From: JBCCZC01 sp039188505
GTDB lineage: Bacteria; Pseudomonadota; Gammaproteobacteria; Xanthomonadales; SZUA-38
Assembly (NCBI GenBank): GCA_039188505.1
Contig: JBCCZC010000097.1
Span: 1-15,446 of the forward strand
Direction of reading: 5' to 3'
Length of the DNA: 15,446 nt
Positions 14,896-15,446 of the stretch are shown piece by piece. Position 1 is the stretch's first letter, and each line of letters begins with the position of its first letter. Both the position numbers and the translations under genes were made by a program. The notes below the pieces were generated by a model that saw only the letters and a list, made by a program, of their open reading frames with translations, ran no database searches and was not told the DNA's origin.

Positions 14896-15446
14896 ATGAA
14901 GGGCAGGGGTCTCGCCATCGCAGTGGCCGCGGCGCTCGGCGCGTGTGCAGCGGCCTGGGCGCAGGATGCGTCGATCACCGGTCGGGTCACCGACGCCCGG
15001 GGCGAGTCCGGGCTCCCGGGAGCGATCATCACGATCGTCGAACTCGGTCGCAGTACGTCCAGTGATCCGCAGGGGCGCTACCGCTTCGGGGCCCTGCCGG
15101 ACGGTCGCTATACGCTGCGCGTCAGCTTCGTCGGGGCCGATCCGGTCGAACAGGAGATCAGCGTCAGCGGCGGGCAGCTGCTGAGCCAGGATCTGAGGAT
15201 CGGCGATGACGTCGCGCGGCTGAATAATGTCCTGATCGTCGGCCAGGCCGCAGGCCAGGCATCCGCCATCAATCGCCAGCGCGCCTCGGTCAACCTCGTC
15301 AACGTAATCTCCAGCGACGCCGTCGGGCAGCTTCCCGACCAGAACGTGGCCGAAGCGCTGCAGCGGGTGCCGGGCGTCTCGATCACCCGCGACCAGGGCG
15401 AGGGACGCTTTGTCACCATCCGCGGTATCGACTCGAACCTCAACGC
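14896..15446 (+). CDS. TonB-dependent receptor, N-terminal part (truncated by window end)
   Basis: The first 183 codons of an outer-membrane TonB-dependent receptor, a beta-barrel importer for a ligand that cannot be read from this part. A signal peptide (MKGRGLAIAVAAALGACAAA, then W-A-Q) is followed by a carboxypeptidase-regulatory-like domain (about 25-105: I-T-G-R-V-T-D, L-P-G-A-I-I-T-I, D-P-Q-G-R-Y-R-F, L-P-D-G-R-Y-T-L). Next comes V-L-I-V-G-Q-A, a TonB-box-like strand, and the plug-domain start L-P-D-Q-N-V-A-E-A-L-Q-R-V-P-G-V-S-I-T-R-D with E-G-R-F-V-T-I-R-G-I-D. The ATG at 14896 gives the cleanest signal peptide. In-frame GTG codons at 14887 and 14878 are possible; the one at 14887 has GGTGGA better placed upstream. 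The plug motif is of the type common in proteobacterial receptors for carbohydrates or oligomers, which is only a hint of function. Confidence 0.92.
   Translation, partial: MKGRGLAIAVAAALGACAAAWAQDASITGRVTDARGESGLPGAIITIVELGRSTSSDPQGRYRFGALPDGRYTLRVSFVGADPVEQEISVSGGQLLSQDLRIGDDVARLNNVLIVGQAAGQASAINRQRASVNLVNVISSDAVGQLPDQNVAEALQRVPGVSITRDQGEGRFVTIRGIDSNLN

Overview
The window is high-GC (mid-60s percent by eye), gene-dense bacterial chromosome. It has Shine-Dalgarno sites and tightly overlapping genes. The class II fumarase, periplasmic hydrolase, Mrp-type antiporter operon and TonB-dependent receptor point to a Gram-negative proteobacterium. A halophilic or alkaliphilic gammaproteobacterium (Wenzhouxiangella/Chromatiales-like) is my guess from gene style only. 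There is no sign of a plasmid, prophage or CRISPR array.

Layout: (1) 1-397, minus strand: the N-terminal part of a Tat-exported dienelactone hydrolase-family protein, divergent from (2) fumC (512-1912, plus). (3) A secreted CocE/NonD-type serine hydrolase (1977-3752, plus). (4) A membrane-anchored Ser/Thr kinase with a Sel1/TPR-like C-terminal part (4039-5706, plus). (5) A convergent junction, then a large minus-strand operon (13754 down to 5903). In transcription order it encodes a small excisionase-type helix-turn-helix protein, MrpE, MrpF, MrpG, an MbhD/MbhE/MnhB-like fusion (MrpB), MrpC, an antiporter subunit of MrpD type, a second NuoL/M/MrpA-like antiporter subunit, a 99-residue two-helix membrane protein and a third, divergent antiporter subunit. 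(6) An AT-rich regulatory island (13785-13862) with repeated GTTTTT words. (7) An unknown multi-pass membrane protein (13968-14627, plus). (8) The start of a TonB-dependent receptor with a carboxypeptidase-regulatory-like N-terminal domain (14896 to the window end).

The Mrp genes should build one inner-membrane cation/proton antiporter. It uses three antiporter-type subunits and has no full-length MrpA. Almost every junction in the operon overlaps by 1-8 bases, so translation is probably coupled. The one exception is the mrpC-mrpD junction. It is filled by a 314-bp element (10832-11145) with 21-bp terminal inverted repeats and a nested palindromic interior. This MITE-like or dispersed-repeat element reaches into the mrpC stop codon and ends 4 bases before the mrpD start codon. 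This element, the operon-leading HTH gene with its AT-rich iterons, and the third antiporter subunit lacking a usual channel lysine and histidine are the most unusual parts of the window.
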